Assembly (NCBI GenBank): GCA_902476295.1
Contig: CABSDC010000003.1
Span: 6,052-70,051, forward strand
Direction of reading: 5' to 3'
Length of the DNA: 64,000 nt
Origin: SFTJ01 sp905210415
GTDB taxonomy: Bacteria; Bacteroidota; Bacteroidia; Bacteroidales; Muribaculaceae
Shown: positions 54,801 to 63,030 of the stretch, piece by piece
Layout: every line of letters begins with the position of its first letter
How positions within the stretch are numbered: position 1 is the first letter of the stretch
Notes under the pieces: model-generated
Told to the model about the DNA's origin: nothing
Database searches by the model: none
The model's input: the letters and a program-made list of their open reading frames with translations, nothing else
Program-made: the position numbers and the translations under genes

Positions 54801-55236
54801 CATAATCTTGGTCGAGTTCGTAAGCAAACGTACGCATGATGGTCTGGAAAAACGAGTCGATAGTGCTGACATTGAAGGTGGTGTAGTTAAACAATATCTC
54901 CTCCAACGCCGTCTGCGCAGCCTCTTTCAGTTTCTCCTCGCTCGTATGGAGCAGGGCCACCAGTTTGTCTTTTATCTCGCTCTCACCCTTGCTTAGGCGA
55001 GAAAGTTCCTTCACGATTCTGCCCTTCATCTCATCGGTGGCTTTGTTGGTAAACGTCACCGCCAGGATGTGCTGATGATATTCGGTGCGAGGTTTCAGAT
55101 AAAACTCGCCCGTTTCCACATTTTTCTCACCGAGCAAAAGCTTGATATACTCAAGCGTCAACTCATAGGTCTTTCCCGATCCCGCCGAGGCCTTAATCAC
55201 CTGCAACGGTTTTTTCACATTTTCATTCATACTCAT
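51829..55236 (-). CDS. UvrD/RecB-like (AddA-type) helicase-nuclease
   Basis: 1135 residues. An SF1A helicase: Walker A KASAGSGKTYELT at about 14-26, LAVTFTNKATDEMKGR near 70, YLIDEFQDTS near 420, IGDEKQCIYRFRSSDP near 455, and TIHKSKGLEFPCVII near 815. The C-terminus has a PD-(D/E)xK nuclease motif, KLVVIDYKFGNDH near 1090. The architecture is that of AddA or RecB, which process double-strand breaks for recombination; no AddB partner is in the window. It starts 14 bases after the SUI1 gene. Confidence 0.9.
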   Translation of the reverse strand: MSMNENVKKPLQVIKASAGSGKTYELTLEYIKLLLGEKNVETGEFYLKPRTEYHQHILAVTFTNKATDEMKGRIVKELSRLSKGESEIKDKLVALLHTSEEKLKEAAQTALEEILFNYTTFNVSTIDSFFQTIMRTFAYELDQDYDYAVELDNNYSVTVAIQNMLRDAGGKGTGNVLVQKWLSDYMRHLLESEAAWNIFSGNIFESISGVLGKEVYQSNSEEIEKYLADVLSDKGNKVATRIDRFKKRLKESLNANDDKKEILKKRFLDALKDAGIKDIAELSPKSGLAPVKNALLGIVAKDWKKLESFESSAEKWKTADDKEWKKRAKNGEFDASAREIDEVAHETFILYKERSLLNDSLKNIYLFGLLGVIGSELNKFLRDNDTVLLSGTNQLLKNVVCEGNVMFMYERLGTWINHYLIDEFQDTSMMQYDNLRPLIEESVSSANEDLVIGDEKQCIYRFRSSDPTLLQSTIIDDFKDDVHVDNTKEINWRSADNVIAFNNEVIQQFVDILGAGETYSNLKQKPNPKNHGNQGMVKVSIIEERDSTSKFGDIVLDRLPSVINEIRSRGYSPKDIAILVNTNSEGGSVVDALLQHNLNVTDEAEKIDVVSAEAMFLRKSPAVRLVISNLRYFDTLNITDSSNDAVNAAREREEKIRRVLSQYDKQASELADCDDPEKQSRAMGDLLKQCFEVEAKRQRKTPVPDGKEHLSKEYVSMRDELLLSKADAFDLISIVENVICKVVTPEVRESEKAYLLAFMDSVIDYCANHTATVHAFLKWWDVNKNLSINSPSGRDAVNVLTIHKSKGLEFPCVIIPFAKWDMSRVDNQIWIDRDCFLQHEAFKDYDKEIVPPILPVNSAAMDGGDCKAWQDVYDEEYGKGVIDNLNKTYVAFTRAVNEMHLFVPKEKDLDNGNVTLSKLIDAVVEDDLLTQSAGEFENEEVYSLGDLQQKYEQNQSSVAEPQEFYGMPSEVPEYDSVSRKMLVSLPEVFNATQKRGIKMHTLFSMLRYARQRDRVLRIARRRGIIRDCYDYAVALVDKVLADPKTAKWFADDNIVVNERTIIRGGGKKNLRPDRVVRTAEGKLVVIDYKFGNDHSKDDKYKRQVKGYVNELQQMGFAVDEGYVWYPESGEVISVL

Positions 55237-55250
55237 TTATTTTTTCCAAA

Positions 55251-55610
55251 TTATATTATTCTTGCTTTCAAGCCTTTCTTTTTCAGAAAGTCGAGCACCT
55301 TGTCACGAAGGTCGCCTTGCAACAAAATCTCGCCACAACGAGCCGAGCCACCCACGCCACAGAAGCTCTTCAGCTCTCTGGCAAGGTCTTGAAGGGTATC
55401 GTCGTCACACAGCAAGTCAGTGACAAGCGTCACCTTCTTCCCCTTGCGGTTACGCTTATCAAGCATGATATTCACCATTTGCTTGCCTTGCTGCTCGAAC
55501 AGCGATCCGCGGCAATCAGCCTGTGCATCGTCCTGCGACGCCTGCTCCGTGCTGAGTTGCTCCAATTCGGCGCCAAATGCAGCGCCCAGTTTTTCTCTCC
55601 AATCTTCCAT
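55251..55610 (-). CDS. SUI1/eIF1-like translation factor
   Basis: 119 residues. The C-terminal half (about 45-119) is the SUI1 domain: RKGKKVTLVTDLLCDDDTLQ, SFCGVGGSARCGEILLQGD and KVLDFLKKKG match bacterial YciH proteins. Homologues resemble eIF1 and may monitor start-codon fidelity. The N-terminal 40 residues are variable and acidic. It precedes the helicase-nuclease by 14 bases. Confidence 0.9.
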   Translation of the reverse strand: MEDWREKLGAAFGAELEQLSTEQASQDDAQADCRGSLFEQQGKQMVNIMLDKRNRKGKKVTLVTDLLCDDDTLQDLARELKSFCGVGGSARCGEILLQGDLRDKVLDFLKKKGLKARII

Positions 55611-55634
55611 TTTAATTCATTATCATTTCTTCTG

Positions 55635-55666
55635 CGAATATAGCAATTCTTTTTAACGTGCCCAAT
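55635..55666 (-). promoter_or_regulatory. Promoter of the SUI1-helicase unit
   Basis: On the minus strand ATTG, 20 bases, TATATTCG: one mismatch in each box, correct spacing, about 25 bases before the SUI1 start. Confidence 0.4.
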
Positions 55667-55736
55667 CACTACCACAACGTTTTTCGCCGCAACCCCATCA
55701 CCACCCGCCATTATCGGGGAAGAACGAAGCAGTTTT

Positions 55737-55767
55737 TTTGCCATACAGAATAAAATCATTACTTTTG
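55737..55767 (+). promoter_or_regulatory. Promoter of the FMN riboswitch-receptor transcript
   Basis: TTTG, 19 bases, TACTTTTG: both boxes exact. Transcription should start 7-10 bases before the aptamer. Confidence 0.8.
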
Positions 55768-55778
55768 CAACTGCAAAC

Positions 55779-55888
55779 TCTTCAGGGCTGGGTGAAACTC
55801 CCGATCGGCGGTAAAGTCCGCGAGCCTAAGTATGGGCATGAACCGTTGCAACTACGGTACCGACAGTTAAAGTCTGGATGAAAGAAGA
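55779..55888 (+). ncRNA. FMN riboswitch (RFN element)
   Basis: The conserved blocks are in order: TCAGGGCTGGGTGAAACTCC, CGATCGGCGGTAAAGTCCG, CGAGCC, GAACCG...CGGTACCGACAG, TTAAAGTCTGGATGAAAGAAG. TCTTC at the start pairs with GAAGA at the end as P1. FMN binding should lower expression of the gene behind it. Confidence 0.96.
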
Positions 55889-56108
55889 ATGTTTGAATCG
55901 AAAAGCGTGTGAGCACTGCTTTCATTGGTGTATGCAATCACATCAGCGCATATAGCATTTATAAGGCATTCCCTTCTAATGCTTCTACGGCGCCATATTT
56001 GCAATTTATAATCCTTTGAAACCTTGCCAATACCATGACTTTTCATTTGAAACGAAAGCCTTGAATTGTTATGCCCTATTTATTAACAATTTAATGTTTT
56101 CTATCACA

Positions 56109-58445
56109 ATGAAAAAATTTCAAATTGTTGCATTGGGTATCACAATTCTTCCTTTTGCTTTGAATGCCACAAATAGCATTGAAGCAAATGGGGTTGCGAG
56201 CAACACAAACTACCCAGAAACAGAGTCGGTCACCATCGATTCTGCCATCAATCTCCAAGAGGTGACTGTGCAAGCGCATTTTGCCAATGCCAACCATACA
56301 CCTCTCAATCTCACCACCATCAAGCCTACCGACATTATCCGTCATCAGTCTGCCCCAAACTATCTCGAGATGTTTCAGGGCATCCCCGGCGTATATGCCA
56401 CAGCATCCACAGGCAGCTATGGCGATGCCACTCTCAATATGCGAGGCTTCAAGCAGGACAATATCTCTATTATGCTCAATGGAATACCTATCCAGGGGCT
56501 CACCTCCGGATCGATGTATTGGAGCAATTGGATGGGACTTGCCGATGCCACCTACTCCGTTCAAGTGCAAAAAGGACTCGGGGCGTCGATGCTCGCCGAC
56601 TGTGCTATGGGTGGCATGGTGAACATCGTCACAAAGAATGCCGGCTACACACCACACGCCGACGTAACACTTTCCACCACTCAGTGGGGAACCAAAAAGG
56701 CATCCATTGGCTTTTCTTCAGGACTGATTGGCAACGGCTGGAGCGTAAATGCCAACCTTTCATACGTCGGTGGCGGAAGTTATGTGGAATGCTCCGATGT
56801 GAAGACTTTTTCATATCTGATCTCTGTGAGCAAGACAATAAACGACACCAACACACTGGTGTTCACCGCCCTCGGTTCGCCAGAGAAGCACGACCAACGC
56901 AACACCGAGCTCTCTAAGGAGGAAGTTGACCGCTACGGCCGCGATTACTCAAAAAACTGGGGCTACTACAATGGCAAGAAATACAGCATCGGGCACAATC
57001 ACTACATCAAGCCATACTTCACTCTCCAGCACCTGATGAATAGCGAGCGCCTCAAGATGAAAAATTCCATTTATCTTGCCATCGCCGACGGCGGCGGCAG
57101 TTCAACATACAACAACTACAAATTGGGCGTTCCAACCATCATTCAGCACCAAACCGCAGATGGACACATCGATTTCAATGCCATCGTGGCAGAGAATCAA
57201 GCAGATGGCGTGTCGAAAAATGTGATGATCGACTACCTTTCAGGTCACACACAGTTTGGCGCTATCTCATCTGCCGACTATCGGCTCACCGACGTCTGGA
57301 CAGCAAGCGCAGGTCTTCAATATCAGTATTATGCCACATGGTCGAAGATGAAGTTGCTCGATATGCTCGGCGGAACCACATTCACCGACCCATCAACCAA
57401 CGCAAGCCTCACCGTGGGCGACTATGTGGGTTCGCGCTACGGCCGCACCACTCATCACGCATCGGCATTCGTGCAGGGACGTTACACCACCGATAAGGTG
57501 AACGCCAACCTGGGCATCTCTGTTTTCAATGGCAACTACCGCCGGCGCAACAATGCCACGGGCGAAACGTCGAAGTGGGCACACGGATGGGGCGCAAGCA
57601 TCAAGGGCGGTGTCCTTTGGAATGCCAACCGTAACAACGCTCTTTACATCAATGCCGGCTACAATTCTCGCCTGCCCTATGCTGGAGTATTCCTCGCTTC
57701 GAGCGACCTCAGCATCACCAACGACATCACCAACGAAACCAACATTGTCACCGAAATCGGCTGGCGACCCAAGTGGAAAAACGGCGGGATGGAACTATCG
57801 GGCTACGTTGCCTCGTGGCGCAACAAGACCCTCACCGTAAGCGCAGCCAAGCAAGCCAACGCTGCTGCCGAGAAATATCAAGTGAAAGGGCTAAACGCCT
57901 TGCACATGGGCGTAGAGTTCTCGGCCTACCAGTATCTCACTCATTGGCTTAAGGCTTCGGCTTATGCAATGATGGGCTCATGGAAGTGGAAAAATTCGGG
58001 TAGGGCCATCACCTACGACCACTATTCGGGCGAAACTCTGAAGGAGACAAAAATCTCTTGCGACGGACTTCATGTGGGCGATGCGCCACAGACTCAATTG
58101 GGCGCTCAGATTGATGCCAAACTGCCTAAAGGCATTTATGCCAACATCGGTTGGCAATATAACGCGCACATGTATGCCGACTTCGAGCCGGCAAGCCGTA
58201 CCAACGAAAACGACAAGGCCGACTCCTACGAGTTTCCATCATGCAGCCTTTTCGACGCCACTGTGGGCTGGAAAGCAACTATTTCTAAAGGATTACGCAT
58301 CAACATATTTGCCACTGCACGCAACCTATTTGATGCAAAATACATAGAGCGCGGCACCGATGGCGCGTCGCACGACATCGACACCTTCCGCGGCTATTGG
58401 GGCGCAGCACGCACACTCAGCGCCGGCATGCGACTTTCGTTCTGA
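56109..58445 (+). CDS. TonB-dependent receptor under FMN riboswitch control
   Basis: About 778 residues from MKKFQIVALG, chosen because it gives a signal peptide (cleavage near residue 20, ALNA); the open frame upstream runs through leader RNA. A TonB-box-like EVTVQA lies at 51-56, the plug at about 65-185 (APNYLEMFQGIPGVYA, GLGASMLADCAMGGMVNIVT), then the barrel ending in RLSF. It has neither SusC-type N-domain nor a SusD partner. Because the gene follows an FMN riboswitch, the expected ligand is a flavin (riboflavin, FMN or FAD) or a flavin-containing compound. No inner-membrane transporter is adjacent. Confidence 0.92.
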   Translation: MKKFQIVALGITILPFALNATNSIEANGVASNTNYPETESVTIDSAINLQEVTVQAHFANANHTPLNLTTIKPTDIIRHQSAPNYLEMFQGIPGVYATASTGSYGDATLNMRGFKQDNISIMLNGIPIQGLTSGSMYWSNWMGLADATYSVQVQKGLGASMLADCAMGGMVNIVTKNAGYTPHADVTLSTTQWGTKKASIGFSSGLIGNGWSVNANLSYVGGGSYVECSDVKTFSYLISVSKTINDTNTLVFTALGSPEKHDQRNTELSKEEVDRYGRDYSKNWGYYNGKKYSIGHNHYIKPYFTLQHLMNSERLKMKNSIYLAIADGGGSSTYNNYKLGVPTIIQHQTADGHIDFNAIVAENQADGVSKNVMIDYLSGHTQFGAISSADYRLTDVWTASAGLQYQYYATWSKMKLLDMLGGTTFTDPSTNASLTVGDYVGSRYGRTTHHASAFVQGRYTTDKVNANLGISVFNGNYRRRNNATGETSKWAHGWGASIKGGVLWNANRNNALYINAGYNSRLPYAGVFLASSDLSITNDITNETNIVTEIGWRPKWKNGGMELSGYVASWRNKTLTVSAAKQANAAAEKYQVKGLNALHMGVEFSAYQYLTHWLKASAYAMMGSWKWKNSGRAITYDHYSGETLKETKISCDGLHVGDAPQTQLGAQIDAKLPKGIYANIGWQYNAHMYADFEPASRTNENDKADSYEFPSCSLFDATVGWKATISKGLRINIFATARNLFDAKYIERGTDGASHDIDTFRGYWGAARTLSAGMRLSF

Positions 58446-58470
58446 TCTCTCAGGGCACCTGCTGTAGAAT

Positions 58471-60372
58471 TCAATCCTTCAGCGCAGTGATGTAGGCGTG
58501 CAACTTGCGATAGAAAGCGTGGCGCGAGAGCGTGGCGGCATTACCAATCACCACCACCTTCATGCGGGCACGAGTGATTGCCACATTCATACGTCGCAAA
58601 TCGCTCAAGAAGCCAATCTTGCCATCGTCGTTGCTGCGCACAAGGCTGATAAACACCACATCGCGCTCCTGACCTTGGAAACCGTCGATTGTATCGATTG
58701 TGAGCAGTCCGCGCAAAGGGCGAAGCGACGCCCTACTCTTCACCAATCGGCGCATATATTGCACCTGTGCTTTGTATGGCGAAATCAGTCCGAAGTCAAT
58801 ACGTTCATCAAGTATGCGCTCCACGCCTATGCGTAGCGCATACTTTTCTAATTCTGCAACAAAGTGCTCGGCTTCCTGCACGTTCACCTTACTGCAGCCT
58901 GCACCTTTCACCTGTTCGGTGAAACCCAGCTCCGAGGTATCAATCCACTCCATAGGCGTATCAAAATCGAGTATGCCACGAGCCTCTACCTCTTGGGCAG
59001 CCCGCAGTCCGCCTCCGTAAAACCAATCGCTTGGAAATTGCATTATCAAGCTATTCATGCGATACTGCGTGTTGAGCAACGTCACGCACTGAGGCCAACG
59101 ATCCACCACCATTTCCATCATCGTGCGGCTCAGTCCGCTACGTTCTGCATCAAAGCACTTTATTGTAGGAGGCAACTGCAGGTGGTCGCCAGCAAGCACC
59201 ACTCTCTGGGCCTTGCGAATGGCTATCCACGTGGCAGCCTCAAGCGCTTGCCCCGCCTCATCTACAAATAATGTGGAGAAATGCCGTCCGGTGAGCAAAT
59301 TGCTATTACTACCCACAAGCGTTGAAGCCACCACACGGGCATTGTCAAACAATTCCATATTGATTTTCACCTCCAACTCCTCGGCGCGCTTGCGCAAGCG
59401 GTTGATTCGACTATTCACGGCATCACTGCGGCTATGCTTCCGGTCGAGCGAGAGCAATTGCCTCATTGTCTTGCGCATGCTCCATAGCTCCGGATAGTCG
59501 GGATGGCCCTCATATTGGCGCTCATAGCAATAGCCCAGCATCTTATCGTTGACTCGAGTGGGATTACCTATACGTAGCACATTCACGCCCCGCTCCACTA
59601 GTTTCTGGCTAATCCAGTCTACAGCCATATTTGATTGGGCGCACACAAGCACCTGTGGCTCACGATTGAGAGTCTCCACAATTGCCTCCACAAGCGTGGT
59701 GGTTTTGCCCGTCCCCGGAGGTCCATGCACAATCATCACATCGCGGCTGCACAACATATTGTTCACCGCCACCTCTTGGCTGCGATTGAGCCAAGGGAAG
59801 CGCACAGGATAAATCTCACGAAACGATGGCTCAACGAGGCCGCATATCACGTCGCGCAACTCCGCCACACGCCCACTGCGAGCTTGTGCCACATCGTTGA
59901 GAGCCTCAGACATGGTGCGGTAGGTGGTTTCGTCGAGCGAGAGCTGCACGCCCAATTCGCCATAGGAGTTTTCCATGTCGGTAATGCACTGCACACTCGG
60001 CACAGCTATCGACATGCGATTACCCTCAACATATTGCACCGTGCCGGTGTATGACCTATAACTCACACGCATGGCATCGTCGGCAGTGAAAAATCGCACC
60101 TGCCTGCCATATTCAAATTGATGCTCGTTCTCGCTCTGCGCCTCTGGTCGGTAGACATCCACCACCAGTTGGTTGAGCGAATTATAGTGATTCCTGCCCA
60201 CGCGCAAGGGAAACCAGCACAAGCCCCGCTGCACAGTGCGCTCCACGCCCCACTGCTCGCTGATGCGCTTATACTCCTCACGCTCGTGCTCATATTCCAT
60301 CTGCAGCAGTTGACGCTGCTCCACGAAGTGTTTTGCCACCGAAGGCTTGATATATTGTTCTGTAGCCATCAA
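58471..60372 (-). CDS. SF1B (UPF1/IGHMBP2-like) helicase
   Basis: 633 residues. An N-terminal barrel region (about 1-190) precedes Walker A VHGPPGTGKTTTLVE near residue 215, VDEAGQALEAATW near 370, AGDHLQLPPTIK near 395, NTQYRMNSLIMQFPSDWFYGG near 435, TIDGFQGQERDVVFISLVRSN near 570 and NVAITRARMKVVVIG near 605. These are the SF1B motifs of UPF1-like RNA/DNA helicases. The bacterial role is unknown. It is convergent with the receptor gene and stands alone. Confidence 0.9.
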   Translation of the reverse strand: MMATEQYIKPSVAKHFVEQRQLLQMEYEHEREEYKRISEQWGVERTVQRGLCWFPLRVGRNHYNSLNQLVVDVYRPEAQSENEHQFEYGRQVRFFTADDAMRVSYRSYTGTVQYVEGNRMSIAVPSVQCITDMENSYGELGVQLSLDETTYRTMSEALNDVAQARSGRVAELRDVICGLVEPSFREIYPVRFPWLNRSQEVAVNNMLCSRDVMIVHGPPGTGKTTTLVEAIVETLNREPQVLVCAQSNMAVDWISQKLVERGVNVLRIGNPTRVNDKMLGYCYERQYEGHPDYPELWSMRKTMRQLLSLDRKHSRSDAVNSRINRLRKRAEELEVKINMELFDNARVVASTLVGSNSNLLTGRHFSTLFVDEAGQALEAATWIAIRKAQRVVLAGDHLQLPPTIKCFDAERSGLSRTMMEMVVDRWPQCVTLLNTQYRMNSLIMQFPSDWFYGGGLRAAQEVEARGILDFDTPMEWIDTSELGFTEQVKGAGCSKVNVQEAEHFVAELEKYALRIGVERILDERIDFGLISPYKAQVQYMRRLVKSRASLRPLRGLLTIDTIDGFQGQERDVVFISLVRSNDDGKIGFLSDLRRMNVAITRARMKVVVIGNAATLSRHAFYRKLHAYITALKD

Positions 60373-60392
60373 TCAATGTAGTTATTTCACCA

Positions 60393-60400
60393 CAAAGTTA
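60393..60400 (-). promoter_or_regulatory. Promoter -7 box of the SF1B helicase
   Basis: TAACTTTG on the minus strand, exact, about 20 bases before the start. The upstream box is not clear. Confidence 0.45.
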
Positions 60401-60486
60401 CTACCACAAATCGGCATTCCAGTCCACTTACCCAATATTTTTTATATTTACCACAAGAGAGGAAACAATAAAAATTTACTCCTTTG

Positions 60487-60519
60487 TTTGTTGCAATTCA
60501 AATAATATTACTACATTTG
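60487..60519 (+). promoter_or_regulatory. Promoter of the ferredoxin gene
   Basis: TTTG, 21 bases, TACATTTG: both boxes match. The transcript would start about 45 bases before the ferredoxin ATG. Confidence 0.7.
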
Positions 60520-60566
60520 CAACAACAAATATAATAACAAACATAACTTAATAACATCAAACAATT

Positions 60567-60743
60567 ATGGCATACGTAATTAATCCTGATTTATGTGTAT
60601 CATGCGGCACTTGTGCAGGTGCTTGCCCAGTTGAAGCAATCTCTGAAGGTGATGCTTCTTATGTAATTGATGCTGATACTTGCCTCAGCTGCGGTTCATG
60701 CGCATCTGTTTGCCCAAGCGAAGCAATCTCTGAAGGTGAATAA
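60567..60743 (+). CDS. 2[4Fe-4S] ferredoxin
   Basis: A 58-residue clostridial-type ferredoxin. Two cluster motifs: CVSCGTCAGACP (residues 10-21) and CLSCGSCASVCP (39-50), each CxxCxxCxxxCP. It carries low-potential electrons in the cytoplasm, for example from 2-oxoacid oxidoreductases such as the one 1 kb downstream. The two halves are almost the same: both end EAISEG, and the underlying 20 bases are identical at 60633 and 60720. It is a single-gene unit with its own promoter and terminator. Confidence 0.96.
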   Translation: MAYVINPDLCVSCGTCAGACPVEAISEGDASYVIDADTCLSCGSCASVCPSEAISEGE

Positions 60744-60783
60744 TTAATTCCCTCAACTAAAACCATATTCAGAATGGCATAGA

Positions 60784-60822
60784 GAGTTATTCCTCCAAAC
60801 ACACGAGGGATGACTCTTTTTT
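60784..60822 (+). terminator. Terminator of the ferredoxin gene
   Basis: GAGTTATTCCTC pairs with GAGGGATGACTC over 12 positions (two G-U pairs) around a 9-base loop, then six T. Confidence 0.9.
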
Positions 60823-60840
60823 GCTTTTAGCCTAACCAAC

Positions 60841-61512
60841 ATGTCTAACCATATCAACACCCTCGGCGAGGTGTTTGCCTTCCTGAAAGAGCTACAGCAC
60901 AACAACAATCGCGAATGGTTTGCTGCCCACAAGCAGCAATACGACTACTTGCGCGACACTTGGCTCAACGACCTACAAAGCCTGATAGCACAGATGAGCG
61001 ATTACGACCCATCGCTGCGCGGTGTACAAGCCAAAGACTGTGCCTATAGGATATACCGCGACATACGCTTCTCGGCCGACAAGACTCCCTACAAAACATA
61101 TTTCAGCGCAGTCATCGGCGCCAAAGGTCGCAAAACCTCCAAAGCGGCATACTACCTGCACCTACAGCATGGCAAAGCCGGATTGTACTTCGGCATGTGG
61201 TGCCCTACTCCCGAATTGCTACGATCGGTGCGCTCGCTTATCGATGCCGAGCATCAAGAGCTGAGCCAACTGCTCAACGCCCCCGATTTTGCATCGCGAT
61301 ACCAGTTCGAACCATTTCAAACACTGAAGCGAATGCCTGCGGGATTCGACGTAAACCACCCCATGGCAGACATGATTAAGGCTAAGGATTTCACCTGGGG
61401 ATATCCTCGTCCCGACAACTACTTTACTTCAGGCGATTGGGTGAAGCGCGTGGCCGACGACATGCGCCACGCCAAACCGATAATCGATTTCCTGAATTAC
61501 GTGTTTGAATAG
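60841..61512 (+). CDS. DUF2461-family protein
   Basis: 223 residues. It matches the DUF2461 (TIGR02453) family: FAFLKELQHNNNREWFAAHKQ at the start, RIYRDIRFSADKTPYKTYF near residue 70, then GLYFGMWCPTPELLRSVR, and MADMIKAKDFTW near 180. The function is unknown; the family is widespread in bacteria and fungi. No signal or membrane segment. Confidence 0.88.
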   Translation: MSNHINTLGEVFAFLKELQHNNNREWFAAHKQQYDYLRDTWLNDLQSLIAQMSDYDPSLRGVQAKDCAYRIYRDIRFSADKTPYKTYFSAVIGAKGRKTSKAAYYLHLQHGKAGLYFGMWCPTPELLRSVRSLIDAEHQELSQLLNAPDFASRYQFEPFQTLKRMPAGFDVNHPMADMIKAKDFTWGYPRPDNYFTSGDWVKRVADDMRHAKPIIDFLNYVFE

Positions 61513-61615
61513 CCTCTGAGCCACATTCCATGAAGCACAAACAGCACAAAACACTAAAGAATGTGCCAAAGGTTAATCATATTAAAAAAATATCTAAACT
61601 ACAATATTTTTTTAC

Positions 61616-61623
61616 TACATTTG
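61616..61623 (+). promoter_or_regulatory. Promoter -7 box of the 2-oxoacid oxidoreductase operon
   Basis: TACATTTG, exact -7 match, about 35 bases before the first gene. No good upstream box. Confidence 0.45.
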
Positions 61624-61658
61624 TGAATATTAATAACTCATCAATATAACTCAGACTT

Positions 61659-61889
61659 ATGGCTAAAATACAAGGAGCAATTAAGGTAGATGAAGAACGC
61701 TGCAAAGGCTGTGGCATCTGCGTTGAAGCATGCCCTTTCAAAGTGGTTGCTCTTCAAAAAGTAGAAGTTAACGACAAAGGTTATCACTATGCCTTTATGG
61801 CAAATCCCGAGGCGTGCACCGGCTGCACCAGCTGCGCCACTGTGTGCCCCGACTCTTGCATCGAAGTATATCGCGTGAAACTCGACTAA
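61659..61889 (+). CDS. 2-oxoacid:ferredoxin oxidoreductase delta subunit (ferredoxin-like)
   Basis: 76 residues with two 4Fe-4S motifs, CKGCGICVEACP (about 18-29) and CTGCTSCATVCP (about 53-64). In four-subunit 2-oxoacid oxidoreductases this subunit passes electrons from the TPP site to free ferredoxin. The alpha gene follows after 46 bases. Confidence 0.93.
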   Translation: MAKIQGAIKVDEERCKGCGICVEACPFKVVALQKVEVNDKGYHYAFMANPEACTGCTSCATVCPDSCIEVYRVKLD

Positions 61890-61935
61890 TCTATCACTAA
61901 CTACGAAAACATCATTACGGAGAAATACTAAATCT

Positions 61936-63018
61936 ATGGACAAAAACGTAAAATTGATGAAAGGCAACGAAGCGTTGGCCATCTCTGCCATCCGCTATGG
62001 ATGCGACGGATATTTTGGCTACCCTATCACGCCTCAATCTGAAGTACTCGAGACCTTAGAAGCCGAAATGCCATGGGAAACCACCGGCATGGTAGTGCTT
62101 CAAGCCGAAAGCGAATTGGCCGCTATCAATATGGTATATGGCGGCGCAGCTTGTGGCAAAGCAGTGTTTACATCATCATCAAGCCCTGGCATGAGCCTTA
62201 TGCAAGAAGGCGTTTCTTACCTTGCTGCATCTGAATTGCCTGCTTTGTTAGTGAACGTGATGCGTGGCGGTCCTGGACTCGGCACCATCCAACCTTCTCA
62301 ATCCGACTATTTCCAAGCCACCAAAGGCGGCGGACACGGCGACTATCATTGCATCGTGCTCGCTCCATGGAGTGTGCAAGAAATGGCCGACTTCGTATGG
62401 CTTGGTTGGGATCTGGCATTTAAATATCGAACCCCGGCAATGCTTCTTGCCGACGGCGTTATAGGACAAATGATGGAAAAGGTTGTTATACCCGAACAAC
62501 GTCCTCGCCGCACCGAAGAAGAAATTCGTGAACAATGCCCTTGGGCTCTCAACGGCCGAAAAGGTCACCGCAAACAAAACATCATCACTTCGCTCGAGCT
62601 CGACTCATTAGTGATGGAAGAAAACAACAAACGCTTCCAACGCACTTATGCCGAAATCGAAGCCAACGAGGTGCGCTATGAAGCCATCGACTGCGAAGAT
62701 GCCGACTATCTGTTTGTGGCATTCGGCTCAAGTGCTCGCGTGAGCCTTAAAGCCAAGGAATTGGCTGCCGAACAAGGCTATAAGGTAGGTCTTATCCGTC
62801 CTATCACTCTCTGGCCTTTCCCTTACAAAGAAATCAAAGAGCTCGCTCAACGCGTAAAGGGTATCTTGGTAGTGGAACTTTCTGCCGGACAAATGATAGA
62901 AGATGTGAAACTTGCCGTGGAATGCAATCTACCAGTAGAGCATTTCGGTCGCTTTGGCGGTATCGTTCCAAGCCCAGAAGAAGTGCTCAACGCATTTAAA
63001 GAAAAACTTGTAAAATAA
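61936..63018 (+). CDS. vorB: 2-oxoacid:ferredoxin oxidoreductase alpha subunit, VorB-like
   Basis: 360 residues. It has the pyrimidine-binding domain of TPP enzymes: YFGYPITPQSEVLE near residue 30, the conserved ESELAAINMVYGGAACGK near 60 and TSSSSPGMSLMQEG near 80, then a transketolase-C-like domain (GLIRPITLWPFP near 285). The enzyme oxidises a 2-oxoacid to acyl-CoA and CO2 and reduces ferredoxin. It best resembles proteins called 3-methyl-2-oxobutanoate (branched-chain) oxidoreductase; 2-oxoglutarate is an alternative, and sequence reading cannot decide. Confidence 0.9.
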   Translation: MDKNVKLMKGNEALAISAIRYGCDGYFGYPITPQSEVLETLEAEMPWETTGMVVLQAESELAAINMVYGGAACGKAVFTSSSSPGMSLMQEGVSYLAASELPALLVNVMRGGPGLGTIQPSQSDYFQATKGGGHGDYHCIVLAPWSVQEMADFVWLGWDLAFKYRTPAMLLADGVIGQMMEKVVIPEQRPRRTEEEIREQCPWALNGRKGHRKQNIITSLELDSLVMEENNKRFQRTYAEIEANEVRYEAIDCEDADYLFVAFGSSARVSLKAKELAAEQGYKVGLIRPITLWPFPYKEIKELAQRVKGILVVELSAGQMIEDVKLAVECNLPVEHFGRFGGIVPSPEEVLNAFKEKLVK

Positions 63019-63030
63019 GGAGGATGCGCT

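Larger units (their letters stand above)
55611..56108. other. Divergent intergenic region with FMN riboswitch
   Basis: Left part: promoter of the leftward SUI1 unit. Right part: promoter, FMN aptamer and about 220 bases of leader before the receptor. The leader after the aptamer has no clear intrinsic terminator with a T run, so translational control is more likely than attenuation; this is inference. Confidence 0.6.

Noticed and set aside
56016..56108. Longer N-terminus for the FMN-controlled receptor
   Set aside because: It would put extra residues before the signal peptide and lies in the riboswitch leader.
60404..60420. Possible third copy of the inverted-repeat end (CAAATCGGCATTCC)
   Set aside because: Only about ten bases agree, no partner arm is present, and it lacks the ATTAG end.
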